In this document: in pieces, positions 44,030-53,637 of the stretch | How the letters are laid out: each line of letters begins with the position of its first letter | How positions within the stretch are numbered: position 1 is the stretch's first letter | Assembly: GCF_013280595.1 (NCBI RefSeq) | Contig: NZ_JAAATY010000028.1 | Coordinates: 1-64,000 of the forward strand | Length of the DNA stretch: 64,000 nt | Source: Kibdelosporangium persicum | GTDB lineage: Bacteria > Actinomycetota > Actinomycetes > Mycobacteriales > Pseudonocardiaceae | Direction of reading: 5' to 3' | The notes under the pieces: generated by a model | Told to the model about the DNA's origin: nothing | Seen by the model: the letters and a program-made list of their open reading frames with translations, nothing else | The model's database searches: none | Translations under genes and position numbers: made by a program

Positions 44030-46096
44030 TTACGGCGTGGTCAGATCGAAGCGCCGGACGGTGACCGCGCCGCCGAGGGCCTGAGTGGCGTGGTTGAAGA
44101 TGCCGTAGCGGTAGCCCATGAAGAACTGCCAGGCGTTGTTCAGGGTGAAGGCGGGGCCCAGTGCGGCGAAGGTGACTCCGTCCGTGCTGTAGGAGAACCG
44201 GGCCTGCCGGTTCGCCCCGGGACGGATGTCGGCCTGGACGCGTAGCCAGATCCGGCCACCGGACACGGTGGCACTCGCGGCTTCCGTGCCGGTACCTGTG
44301 GTGTTCCAGTTGCTGTCCATGGTCAGGTTGTTGGTCATCACGACCCGTGTGCCGCCGTTGTCGCGTTTGACCCCGATCCACGCCGACGATTGGCGGAGCA
44401 TGGCCAGCCCGGCGCGGTCGCCGTCACGCATGCCGCCGTAGTCCAGTTCTATCGTCGCCGTCGACGTAGGCCCCTGGATGCGGTGCGTCAGGGTGTTGCG
44501 GGCGGAGTACAGGTCGTTGGTGACCGTCGCGGTTTGCAGCCGCAGGCCATTGTTGACCGACCAACGGGTGTTGTCCGGGTTGTGGTTCCACTCCCATTGC
44601 GGCCCAAGGGTGGTGCCTGTGAACGTGTCGGTGCCCGTGAGGGGTTTGACCGCCCGCGGCGGCTTGGGCACGTTCGGGTAGGGGTAGTTCACGCCCCACG
44701 TGCCGTTGACGGTCTGCAGGACGGGCCATCCGTCCGAGCTCCAGGAGATCGGCGCGAGAGCGGGCACCCGGCCGCCGGGGTAGGCGTCCACAAAGGACAT
44801 GTAGTACCACTGGCCGTTCTGCGTCTGCACGAGCCCGCCCTGGTGCGGTACACCCCCGCCCGGGATCGGGCCGGGGAGGTCGAGCAGGAGCTGCCGCATG
44901 GTGTACGGGCCGAACGGTCCGTTGTCGGACTTCAGGATGTACTGCCCGTTGGCCGGGCGCGTCAGGAAGATGTAGTAGCTGCCGTTGCGCTTGTAGAAGC
45001 GGGCTCCCTCCAACGTGCCGACGTTGGAGGGCGTGCTGAACACCTGCTGTGCGCGGACCTGGCTGCGCCCGTCGGCCGACAACTGGGCGACGCTGATCGT
45101 GGTGTTGCCGTAGGCGACGTACATCGTGTCGTTGTCGTCGATCAGCAGACCGGCGTCGTAGTAGCAGTTGTCGATCGTGGCGTGCCGGGTCCACGGCCCT
45201 TCGACGGTGCTCGCCGTGTAGATGTAGGTGTTGTCGAAGTCGATGCAGCCCGCCCAGTAGAAGGTGTTGTTGCTGGGGCGGTGGTTGAGGGTCGAGGCCC
45301 AGATGCCGCGGACGTAGCCGCGGCCACCGCTGAGGTCGTACTTCGACCCGAAGTCCAGGCGGGGGACCGCGTGCCCGGCGAACTCCCAGTTGACGAGGTC
45401 GTAGGAGCGCAGGACCGGGGCGCCGGGGGAATAGTGCATGGTGGAGGAGGTCGCGTAGTACGTGTCGCCGACGCGGATGATGTCGATGTCCGCGAAGTCC
45501 TGCCAGACAACCGGGTTCGTGTACGGCGTCGACGGCGGCCAGTCGCCGGTGCCGACGCGGACGAGCCGCCATTGCTGGTTGGCGCCGTTCCAGTCGGTGT
45601 ACTGCACGATGGCGGCACCGTCCGCTGTGGACGCGTTCTGCACTTCGACGGACTTGCCGCTGTTGCGGTTGATCAGGCGGACGTGTCCGCCGTCGGAGTC
45701 GCTGAGCCGGAACTGCTGGTTGGTGCCGTTCCCGTCGGCCCACTGGACGATGCCGGCGCCGTCCGCGGTGGACCGGTTGGCGACATCGAGAACCTTGCCC
45801 GAGTGGCGGGACTTCAGCCGGTAGTACCCGTCGCCGGAATCGACGAACTGCCACTGCTGGTTGGTGCCGTCGCCGCGGGTCCACTGGGTGATCCGGGCGC
45901 CGTCGCCGGTGGCGAAGTTGTAGACGTCCAACGCCTTGCCGCTGTTACGGTTCACCAGGACGTACCACGCGCTCGTGTCGACTGTGGCCGCCGAACTCGG
46001 AGTCGCACCCAGCGCGGCCACGAAACCGCTCGCCAGGACCGTTGCCAGTGTCAACGCCAGCCTTGACCGCCAGCCACGTCGCTGTACGGCGGACAT
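44030..46096 (-). CDS. Secreted ricin-lectin/GH43 glycosidase (xylosidase/arabinofuranosidase type)
   Basis: 688 residues. A Sec signal peptide (RSRLALTLATVLASG, cleavage near SSA-AT) is followed by a beta-trefoil lectin at about 40-170 with three GK.L/VDV...STADGA repeats. The five-bladed GH43 propeller lies at about 187-470: DFADIDIIRVGD supplies the general base Asp, YDAGLLIDD the pKa-tuning Asp and TLEGARFYK the acid Glu. The last 200 residues are a C-terminal beta-sandwich with the FTGTTLGPQWEWNHNPD opening common to GH43 subfamilies of this length. It should hydrolyse alpha-L-arabinofuranosyl or beta-xylosyl links outside the cell. ATG has an excellent AAGGAGA ribosome site. It is first gene of the leftward operon with GH127; a LacI-type operator lies 184 bases upstream. 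Confidence 0.92.
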   Translation of the reverse strand: MSAVQRRGWRSRLALTLATVLASGFVAALGATPSSAATVDTSAWYVLVNRNSGKALDVYNFATGDGARITQWTRGDGTNQQWQFVDSGDGYYRLKSRHSGKVLDVANRSTADGAGIVQWADGNGTNQQFRLSDSDGGHVRLINRNSGKSVEVQNASTADGAAIVQYTDWNGANQQWRLVRVGTGDWPPSTPYTNPVVWQDFADIDIIRVGDTYYATSSTMHYSPGAPVLRSYDLVNWEFAGHAVPRLDFGSKYDLSGGRGYVRGIWASTLNHRPSNNTFYWAGCIDFDNTYIYTASTVEGPWTRHATIDNCYYDAGLLIDDNDTMYVAYGNTTISVAQLSADGRSQVRAQQVFSTPSNVGTLEGARFYKRNGSYYIFLTRPANGQYILKSDNGPFGPYTMRQLLLDLPGPIPGGGVPHQGGLVQTQNGQWYYMSFVDAYPGGRVPALAPISWSSDGWPVLQTVNGTWGVNYPYPNVPKPPRAVKPLTGTDTFTGTTLGPQWEWNHNPDNTRWSVNNGLRLQTATVTNDLYSARNTLTHRIQGPTSTATIELDYGGMRDGDRAGLAMLRQSSAWIGVKRDNGGTRVVMTNNLTMDSNWNTTGTGTEAASATVSGGRIWLRVQADIRPGANRQARFSYSTDGVTFAALGPAFTLNNAWQFFMGYRYGIFNHATQALGGAVTVRRFDLTTP

Positions 46097-46279
46097 CGGT
46101 ATCTCCTTCCAGCCAAGGGATGAAGCAACGAGCGCCTCTCGGTGTCGACAGACGGCTGTTGTGGGTGGTCAGAAAGCGTGGTGGCGGCAACGCTGTTTCG
46201 GACGACACCGGGCCATCGCGGGCGCCAGGAGCTTCGTCAGCCGTTCAGCCCGCGGCACCTGTGGTGCGCCGGGCCGTAG

Positions 46280-46293
46280 TGTTAGCGCTAACA
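46280..46293. promoter_or_regulatory. LacI-family operator palindrome upstream of GH43-GH127 operon
   Basis: TGTTAGCGCTAACA is a perfect 14-base palindrome of the GCGC-centred LacI/CcpA class. It lies in the 431-base gap between the GH43 start and the GntR gene. A -10-like TATGTT on the minus strand (46290-46295) overlaps its edge. The rest of the gap shows no convincing gene. Confidence 0.8.
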
Positions 46294-46527
46294 TAGTCGT
46301 CCGTTCGTCGTGCAGGCGCGAATCGGCTCATGGGTGGGCGAGGTCAGGGGTTCCAGGTGCAGGTAACCCCGGCCGGGCTTGCTCTAGACTCTGGACGACG
46401 ACTTCCTGATAGTCAAGACAAGTCGCACGTCTCGCAACCGGCCTGGCGCCTGGACGATCAACTGCCGCGACTGTCTACTATGGAATGTAAGGCTGACGTC
46501 GAAACTTTCGATCGCTGAACCGTGCGG

Positions 46528-47214
46528 TCACTGTTGTGCGGCGTGGACCTGACGCAGCCATCGCTCGGTGGTGCTGATGTGGATGAGGGCTGTTGCTTGG
46601 GCGAGAACACCATCGCGGTCGACGAGCGCCGCGTAGATCGCCTCGTGTTCGGCGAGGGTGCGGTCCGCGGCGTTGGCGTCGACCATTCCGCGCCATACCC
46701 GCGCACGGAGCGTGCGGCTGGAGATTCCGTCGAGCAGCGTGGTCAGCGCCTCATTGCCGGTTGCCGCGACAACCGCGCGGTGGAATGCGGAATCGTGCTG
46801 GTTGAGCAACTCGACGTCGTCGCGCACGGCGTGCATCGCGTCGAGATGGCCGCGGATCTCGGCGAGGCTGTCGGGGGTCACCCGGTCGGCCGCGAGCCCG
46901 GTGGCGATCGGTTCGAACAGCCTGCGCACTTCGGTCAGTTCGAGCAACGTGTGGCCCTGCATGAGTTCCACCGCCAGGCTGAGTCCTTCGAGCAGCACGG
47001 CGGGGGCGAGGCTGGTGACGTACGTGCCGTCGCCGCGGCGCACGTCGAGGACCCGTGCGACGGCCAAGGCCTTCACCGCCTCACGCATGGGGCTGCGGGA
47101 AATGCCCAACTGTGCTGCGAGTTGCTGTTCGGGCGGCAGTTTCGAGCCGGGCGGCAGCTCGCCGGACTGGATGAGCGACCGGATGCGCGCGATCGCCTCG
47201 TCAGTGAGTGACAC
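46528..47214 (-). CDS. GntR-family (FadR subfamily) transcriptional regulator
   Basis: 228 residues from GTG 47214. N-terminal winged helix with the GntR signature (LPPGSKLPPEQQLAAQLGISRSPMREAVK region, residues about 18-50), followed by an all-helical FCD effector domain with the Asp/His residues (around E..R.L.E..A, FH.A, EH..I) that bind metal and ligand in FadR-type proteins. The ligand is usually a sugar acid or similar. Start choice: the domain begins here, and the longer frame upstream is intergenic; no clear ribosome site was found, so it may be leaderless. Two ACATATG(A/T)TGT motifs upstream may be its own operators. It sits between two divergent carbohydrate-enzyme operons. Confidence 0.85.
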   Translation of the reverse strand: MSLTDEAIARIRSLIQSGELPPGSKLPPEQQLAAQLGISRSPMREAVKALAVARVLDVRRGDGTYVTSLAPAVLLEGLSLAVELMQGHTLLELTEVRRLFEPIATGLAADRVTPDSLAEIRGHLDAMHAVRDDVELLNQHDSAFHRAVVAATGNEALTTLLDGISSRTLRARVWRGMVDANAADRTLAEHEAIYAALVDRDGVLAQATALIHISTTERWLRQVHAAQQ

Positions 47215-47230
47215 CCTGCCGACCGTAGGC

Positions 47231-47247
47231 CAGACATATGATGTCTG
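47231..47247. promoter_or_regulatory. Palindrome immediately upstream of the GntR gene
   Basis: CAGACATATGATGTCTG: seven-base arms around ATG, starting 16 bases before the GntR start codon. The core ACATATGATGT recurs with one change at 47353. Probable autoregulatory GntR operator; inferred from position and symmetry. Confidence 0.55.
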
Positions 47248-47352
47248 CAATCGACGGGCACGGTGACATCCCACGTCGTCGTGCCGAGATCGTCTGTACT
47301 TCTCGCACGCCACATCTGGGGCTGGACGGATGTGCGCATCTGCTCTATACAT

Positions 47353-47363
47353 ACATATGTTGT
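47353..47363. promoter_or_regulatory. Second copy of the GntR-type motif
   Basis: ACATATGTTGT shares ten of eleven bases with the core of the palindrome at 47231-47247 and lies in an AT-rich patch (CTATACATACATATG) that could be the promoter of the GntR gene. Confidence 0.4.
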
Positions 47364-47541
47364 TTGTGGCCCTGGTCGGTCGAGTGGGCCAGCCGCGACA
47401 GAACCGGACCGCCCGGCGATCGGTGTGTCGAGTGCCGGTGTGGTCGTCGCTCGCGGACGGACAAAGGAGTCCACAATGGAATGGCGGCAGACCGCTGCGA
47501 CTCGTCGAGATGAGCGCTCCATCCTGCTTCGCGCACGGTTG

Positions 47542-47555
47542 TGTTAGCGCTAACG
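47542..47555. promoter_or_regulatory. LacI-family operator palindrome upstream of the esterase-GH95 group
   Basis: TGTTAGCGCTAACG matches the operator at 46280-46293 in 13 of 14 positions. It lies 150 bases before the rightward esterase gene, in the 491-base gap between the GntR and esterase genes. No gene-like reading frame is convincing in this gap. Confidence 0.8.
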
Positions 47556-47675
47556 CCCAAGGTGAGTAACAGCCCGGACGGCCGGAAGTGGCTTGTGGGC
47601 TGTGGTCCCGCCGCGAATGCCACCCACGCACTCGGTGCGGTCATCCCTCAGCGCTACGCGCTGACGACGCCATAG

Positions 47676-49070
<1,395 letters not shown>

Positions 49071-49113
49071 GTCCGGTCAGCGCCCGCACAGCAAGGACCA
49101 GTGGAGGATCGAC

Positions 49114-51963
49114 ATGCCGGATGTGACGCGACGGCAGGCGATGAAGTTCGGCGCGGCGGGTGCGGGAGCCGTGCTGTTGCCGGGCCAGTGGGTGGCGGAC
49201 GCACGCCCAACGGCGTTACAGGCGGCCGACGATCTGGCCCTGTGGTACGACAAGCCGGCTGGCACGGACTGGCTCCGAGCGCTGCCGATCGGCAACGGGC
49301 GGCTCGGGGCCATGGTGTTCGGCAATACCGACACCGAGCGGCTGCAGCTCAACGAGGACACGGTCTGGGCCGGCGGCCCACACGACTACAGCAACCCGCG
49401 CGGCGCGGGAGCCCTGCCGGAGATCCGGCGCCTGGTGTTCGCGAACCAGTGGACGCAGGCACAGGACCTGATCAACCAGACGATGCTCGGCAACCCGGCG
49501 GGCCAGCTGGCGTACCAGCCGGTCGGCGATCTCAGGCTCACGTTTCCGGCCGCCGGCGGGGTGTCCGGTTACCAGCGGCGGCTGGATCTCACCACCGCCA
49601 CCACGGTCGTGACCTACGTCGCGAACAACGTGCGGTACCGGCGTGAGGTTTTCGCCAGCGCTCCGGATCAGGTGATCGCCGTACGCCTGACCGCCGAGAC
49701 GCCGGGCTCGGTCTCCTTCACGGCCTCGTTCAGCACCCCGCAGCGTGCCACGGCGTCCAGCCCGGACAGCACGACGATCGCGTTGGACGGCCGTTCCGGT
49801 GACCAGCGGGGCATCGCCGGCTCCGTGCGGTTCCTCGCACTGGCCAAGGCCGTGGCGGAGGGCGGCAGCACCACCAGTTCGGGCGGCACGCTGCGAGTGT
49901 CCAATGTGAACAGTGTGACGCTGCTGATCTCGATCGGCACGAGCTATGTCGACTACCGGAACGTCAACGGCGACTACCAGGGCATCGCCCGCAGGCACCT
50001 CAACGCCGCGCAGGGCACCGCGTACGACGCTCTCCGAGCCCGGCACGTGGCCGACTACCAGAAGTTGTTCGGGCGCACCACCTTGGACCTGGGCCGCACC
50101 TCGGCGGCCGACCAGCCGACCGACGTCCGGATCGCCCAGCACAACAACACGAACGACCCGCAGTTCGCCGTGCTGCTCTTCCAGTACGGCCGGTACCTGC
50201 TGATCTCCTCCTCGCGGCCCGGCACTCAGCCGGCCAACCTGCAGGGCATCTGGAACGACCAGATGGCCCCGTCGTGGGATTCGAAGTACACCCTCAACGC
50301 CAACCTGCCGATGAACTACTGGCCCGCCGACACGACGAACCTCGCCGAATGCCACGAGCCGGTGTTCAGGATGATCAACGACCTCACGGTGACCGGTGCC
50401 CGGACCGCCCAGGTGCAGTACGGCGCCCGCGGCTGGGTCACGCACCACAACACCGACGCCTGGCGGGGATCGTCGGTCGTCGACGGCGCGTTCTGGGGGA
50501 TGTGGCAGACCGGCGGCGCCTGGCTGGCCACGATGATCTGGGACCACTACCGGTTCACCGGCGACGTCGCTTTCCTGCGCGCCAACTATCCCGCGATGAA
50601 GGGTTCGGCCCAGTTCTTCCTGGACACCCTGGTCACCGAACCGGGCCTGGGCTACCTGGTCACCAATCCGTCGAACTCGCCGGAGCTGGCGCACCACGCG
50701 AACGCGAGTGTCTGTGCGGGGCCCACGATGGACATGCAGATCCTGCGTGACCTGTTCGACGGCTGCGCTCGCGCCAGCGAGGTGCTGGGTGTGGACACCG
50801 AGTTCCGGGGACAGGTCGTGGCCGCTCGTAACCGGCTGGCCCCGATGAAGGTCGGCTCGCGCGGGAACATCCAGGAGTGGCTGCACGACTGGGTGGAGAC
50901 CGAGCCGGGCCATCGGCACATCTCGCACCTGTACGGCCTGCATCCCGGCAACCAGATCACCAAACGCGGTACGCCCCAGTTGTTCGAGGCCGCTCGCCGG
51001 ACCTTGCAACTGCGCGGCGACGCGGGCACCGGCTGGTCGCTCGCCTGGAAGATCAACTACTGGGCACGGATGGAGGAGGGCGGCCGGGCACACGACCTGA
51101 TCCGGTACCTCGTGACCCCGGACAGGCTCGCGCCCAACATGTTCGACCTGCATCCGCCGTTCCAGATCGACGGCAACTTCGGCGCGACGTCCGGCATCGC
51201 GGAGATGCTGCTGCACAGCCACAACGGTGAGCTGCACCTGTTGCCCGCGTTGCCGTCGGCGTGGCCCACGGGGAATGTCCAGGGCCTGCGCGGGCGCGGC
51301 GGATACACGGTCGGCGCCGCGTGGAGCGCGGGCCGGGCCACGGAGCTGTCCGTCACGCCAGACCGCGACGGCACTGTCCGCGTCCGCAGCCGGATGTTCG
51401 CCGGTGGCTACGAGCTGCATGACCGAACCAGCGGCGCCCAGATCCAGCCGCAGCGGATCGAGTCCGACCTGATCGAGTTTCCCGTCCAGGCGGGCCACAC
51501 CTACCGCGCGACGGCCGTCGGGCCGCCGCCCTCGGATCCTGAGCCAGGCGTGTACTACCGGTTGACGGCCGCCCACAGCGGCAAGGCCCTTGACATCAAC
51601 GGCGCGTCCACGGCCGCCGGCGCGACGCTGATCCAGTGGTCGGCCACCAGTGCTGCCAACCAGCAGTTCGACTTCGTGGATTCCGGTGGTGGCCATTACC
51701 GCGTCCGGGCCCGGCACAGCGGTCTGGTGCTCCAGGTCGCCAGTTCGGGTACCGGCGCCGACATCACCCAGCAGCCGGACACCAACGCCACGAACCAGCA
51801 ATGGCGGGTGGTCGATCACGGCGGCGGCGTGGTCAGCCTCGTCAACCGGCAGAGCGGCTTGGCGATGGACGTGTGGAACACGTCGACCGCTGACGGCGCC
51901 CGTGTTTCGCAGTGGACCGTCACCGGCGCGGCCAACCAGCGGTTCCACCTCCAACGGTCCTAG
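49114..51963 (+). CDS. Secreted GH95 alpha-L-fucosidase/alpha-L-galactosidase-like enzyme with ricin lectin
   Basis: 949 residues. A Tat-like leader (TRRQAMKFGAAGAG) is followed by the GH95 N-terminal beta domain (LPIGNGRLGAMVFG, LNEDTVWAGGP) and the (alpha/alpha)6 barrel. Catalytic landmarks of the family are present: NANLPMNYW (the two Asn), NSPE (acid Glu) and FQIDGNFG (Asp). C-terminal beta domain to about 805, then a RicinB_lectin_2-type trefoil to the end. GH95 enzymes remove alpha-1,2-L-fucose, and some remove alpha-L-galactose from pectin or xyloglucan. ATG 49114 has GGAGG at ideal spacing; longer in-frame starts overlap the esterase gene. Codon 35 is TTA (49216-49218). Forty-three bases after the esterase gene, so co-transcription is likely. 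Confidence 0.92.
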   Translation: MPDVTRRQAMKFGAAGAGAVLLPGQWVADARPTALQAADDLALWYDKPAGTDWLRALPIGNGRLGAMVFGNTDTERLQLNEDTVWAGGPHDYSNPRGAGALPEIRRLVFANQWTQAQDLINQTMLGNPAGQLAYQPVGDLRLTFPAAGGVSGYQRRLDLTTATTVVTYVANNVRYRREVFASAPDQVIAVRLTAETPGSVSFTASFSTPQRATASSPDSTTIALDGRSGDQRGIAGSVRFLALAKAVAEGGSTTSSGGTLRVSNVNSVTLLISIGTSYVDYRNVNGDYQGIARRHLNAAQGTAYDALRARHVADYQKLFGRTTLDLGRTSAADQPTDVRIAQHNNTNDPQFAVLLFQYGRYLLISSSRPGTQPANLQGIWNDQMAPSWDSKYTLNANLPMNYWPADTTNLAECHEPVFRMINDLTVTGARTAQVQYGARGWVTHHNTDAWRGSSVVDGAFWGMWQTGGAWLATMIWDHYRFTGDVAFLRANYPAMKGSAQFFLDTLVTEPGLGYLVTNPSNSPELAHHANASVCAGPTMDMQILRDLFDGCARASEVLGVDTEFRGQVVAARNRLAPMKVGSRGNIQEWLHDWVETEPGHRHISHLYGLHPGNQITKRGTPQLFEAARRTLQLRGDAGTGWSLAWKINYWARMEEGGRAHDLIRYLVTPDRLAPNMFDLHPPFQIDGNFGATSGIAEMLLHSHNGELHLLPALPSAWPTGNVQGLRGRGGYTVGAAWSAGRATELSVTPDRDGTVRVRSRMFAGGYELHDRTSGAQIQPQRIESDLIEFPVQAGHTYRATAVGPPPSDPEPGVYYRLTAAHSGKALDINGASTAAGATLIQWSATSAANQQFDFVDSGGGHYRVRARHSGLVLQVASSGTGADITQQPDTNATNQQWRVVDHGGGVVSLVNRQSGLAMDVWNTSTADGARVSQWTVTGAANQRFHLQRS

Positions 51964-52016
51964 CGGCAAGGTGGTGCTGGGAAGCGTTTCACCCAGTGAG
52001 CAAGGAAGGAGTGAGC

Positions 52017-52580
52017 ATGGCACGAGTGCTGGTTCTGACGGCCGACGCCGCTGAGGAGCTCGACTCGATGTACCCGGTGTTCCGGTTGCGGGAAGGTGGT
52101 CACGAGGCGATCGTGGCCGCGCCCACGACGCGCGCGGTGAAGCTGGTGGTCCACGACTTCGAGCCGGGCTGGGACGCCTACACCGAGAAGCCCGGCCACC
52201 AGTTGCCCGTGGATCTGGCGTTCAAAGACGTGGATCCCCAGGACTACGACGGACTCGTGATCCCGGGCGGCCGGGCACCGGAGTACATCCGGCTGGACGA
52301 GGACGTGGCCCGGATCGTCAGGCACTTCTTCGAGCACGGGCTGCCGGTCGGCACCATCTGCCACGGCCCGCAGGTGCCCGCGGCGCTGGGACTGCTGCGC
52401 GGTCGCACCACGGCCGCGTACCCGCCGTTGAAGGCCGACATGGAGCAGGCGGGTGCCACGTTCGTGGACGGACCGGACGTGGTGGACGGTGCGATGGTGT
52501 CCTGTCGCGGCTGGCCGGACCTGCCCGAGTGGTCGCGCGCGTTCATGCAGGTGCTGGAGAAGGCGGACGTTCCGGCTTGA
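52017..52580 (+). CDS. DJ-1/PfpI family protein
   Basis: 187 residues, class I glutamine-amidotransferase-like fold. Nucleophile-elbow Cys in TICHGPQ (about 115), preceded by the IPGGRAPEY loop containing the usual acidic partner region and DYDGLVIPGG. Such proteins act as proteases, glyoxalase-like deglycases or chaperones; nothing here tells which. ATG has AAGGAAGGAG at good spacing. It follows the GH95 gene by 53 bases and is probably in the same transcript, which is an unusual neighbour for secreted glycosidases because it has no signal peptide. Confidence 0.9.
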   Translation: MARVLVLTADAAEELDSMYPVFRLREGGHEAIVAAPTTRAVKLVVHDFEPGWDAYTEKPGHQLPVDLAFKDVDPQDYDGLVIPGGRAPEYIRLDEDVARIVRHFFEHGLPVGTICHGPQVPAALGLLRGRTTAAYPPLKADMEQAGATFVDGPDVVDGAMVSCRGWPDLPEWSRAFMQVLEKADVPA

Positions 52581-52597
52581 CGGGCCTGCGGAGGAGG

Positions 52598-53341
52598 TCA
52601 GCCGAAGACGCGGCGCTGGATCTCGCGACGGTAGTCCTCCAGGGTGTTGTCCAGGTGCACAGCGGCGGCCTGCGCCGCCGCTTCCGGATCGCCGTCGCGG
52701 ATCGCCCGGTAGATCGCGGCGTGCTCCTTGATGGCCTCATCCGCGTGGCCGCCGACGGTGCCGTGCAGGCCGATGGTGCTGGACTGGCGTTGCAGGCGGC
52801 GGGCCTCGCGCACCGAGGCGACCAGGAAGTGGTTGTGCGACGCGGCGGCGATGCCGAGGTGGAAGTCGTCGTCGCCGCGGTCGAACAGCGCGGCCTGCCC
52901 GGTGAGGTGGCCCTGCCGGCAGGTCTCCGCGGCGGTTTCGATGGCGCGCAGTTCCGCTGGAGTCGCGCGGGTCGCCGCGAGCCGGCTGGCGGCGGTCTCC
53001 TGGAACCGGCGGAACTCGAAGAGCATGTAGACGTGGTCGAGGTCGGTGGGCAGGAAGAACCCGTTCCATCGTGCCGGGCCGAGCATCCCGTCGTCGTCGG
53101 CGACGTAGAGCCCCCGGCCCTTCTGGGCCCGGACCCGGCCGATCGCGGAGAGGATCTTGACTGCCTCCCGTACCACGGTACGGCTGGAGCCCAGCCGGGT
53201 GGCGAGTTCGTTCTCGGTGGGCATCCGGTCACCCGGCTGCAGTCGCAGTTCGGCGATGAGCTCCAGGATCCGCTCGGCCACCGTCTCGTAACCCGGCTTG
53301 TACGAACCGGCGTGCTGTTCCTCCGCGGATACGCTGTCCAC
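52598..53341 (-). CDS. GntR-family (FadR subfamily) transcriptional regulator
   Basis: 247 residues from GTG 53341, with AGAGGAGG just upstream. N-terminal winged helix (LQPGDRMPTENELATRLGSS region) and C-terminal FCD domain (RRFQETAASRLAA, DDDFHLGIA, EHAAIYRAI, VHLDNTL) with the metal-binding Asp/His pattern. Transcribed divergently from the carbohydrate ABC transporter genes, separated by 296 bases, so it most likely represses that importer until a sugar acid or sugar-derived ligand is present. It is distinct in sequence from the other GntR protein at 46528. Confidence 0.9.
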   Translation of the reverse strand: MDSVSAEEQHAGSYKPGYETVAERILELIAELRLQPGDRMPTENELATRLGSSRTVVREAVKILSAIGRVRAQKGRGLYVADDDGMLGPARWNGFFLPTDLDHVYMLFEFRRFQETAASRLAATRATPAELRAIETAAETCRQGHLTGQAALFDRGDDDFHLGIAAASHNHFLVASVREARRLQRQSSTIGLHGTVGGHADEAIKEHAAIYRAIRDGDPEAAAQAAAVHLDNTLEDYRREIQRRVFG

Positions 53342-53485
53342 CTATGCCTCCTCTGTTCCGGACCCGCCTCGGAAGAGTGTGACTCATCAGAGGGTCCCTG
53401 TAGACCGTACATGTGCCGTGCCAGGCGAAGACGGCATTCGGGCGGCTCCGGCTGAGAGGATCGGGGTATTCGACAGGCTTATCTC

Positions 53486-53516
53486 TTGACCTGCGCGCCA
53501 CGGGCCGCTGTTATGT
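53486..53516 (+). promoter_or_regulatory. Candidate promoter for the ABC importer operon
   Basis: TTGACC (53486-53491) and TTATGT (53511-53516) are separated by 19 bases, at the long end of the acceptable range. A small palindrome CCACGACGTGG (53616-53626) precedes the start codon and overlaps the ribosome-site region. No GntR site is obvious in this gap. Confidence 0.35.
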
Positions 53517-53637
53517 GTGTGATCTAAGCGACCGACCCTGCACCGGTGAACCCCCGAGAGCTGCCTCAACGCGGCGGACGCCTGTCTTCAACTGCGGGAT
53601 AAGTCAGACACATTTCCACGACGTGGTGGAGTAACTC

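Noticed and set aside
46330-46518. Possible small rightward gene in the GH43-GntR gap
   Set aside because: No ribosome site, poor third-position GC pattern and no recognisable sequence; the region reads as regulatory DNA.
47215-47631. Longer N-terminus of the GntR regulator
   Set aside because: The extension runs through palindromes and the LacI-type operator, and the translated leader is not GntR-like.
49216-52023. Minus-strand open frame of 935 codons opposite GH95
   Set aside because: Shadow of the GH95 gene for the same reason; no recognisable domain or ribosome site.
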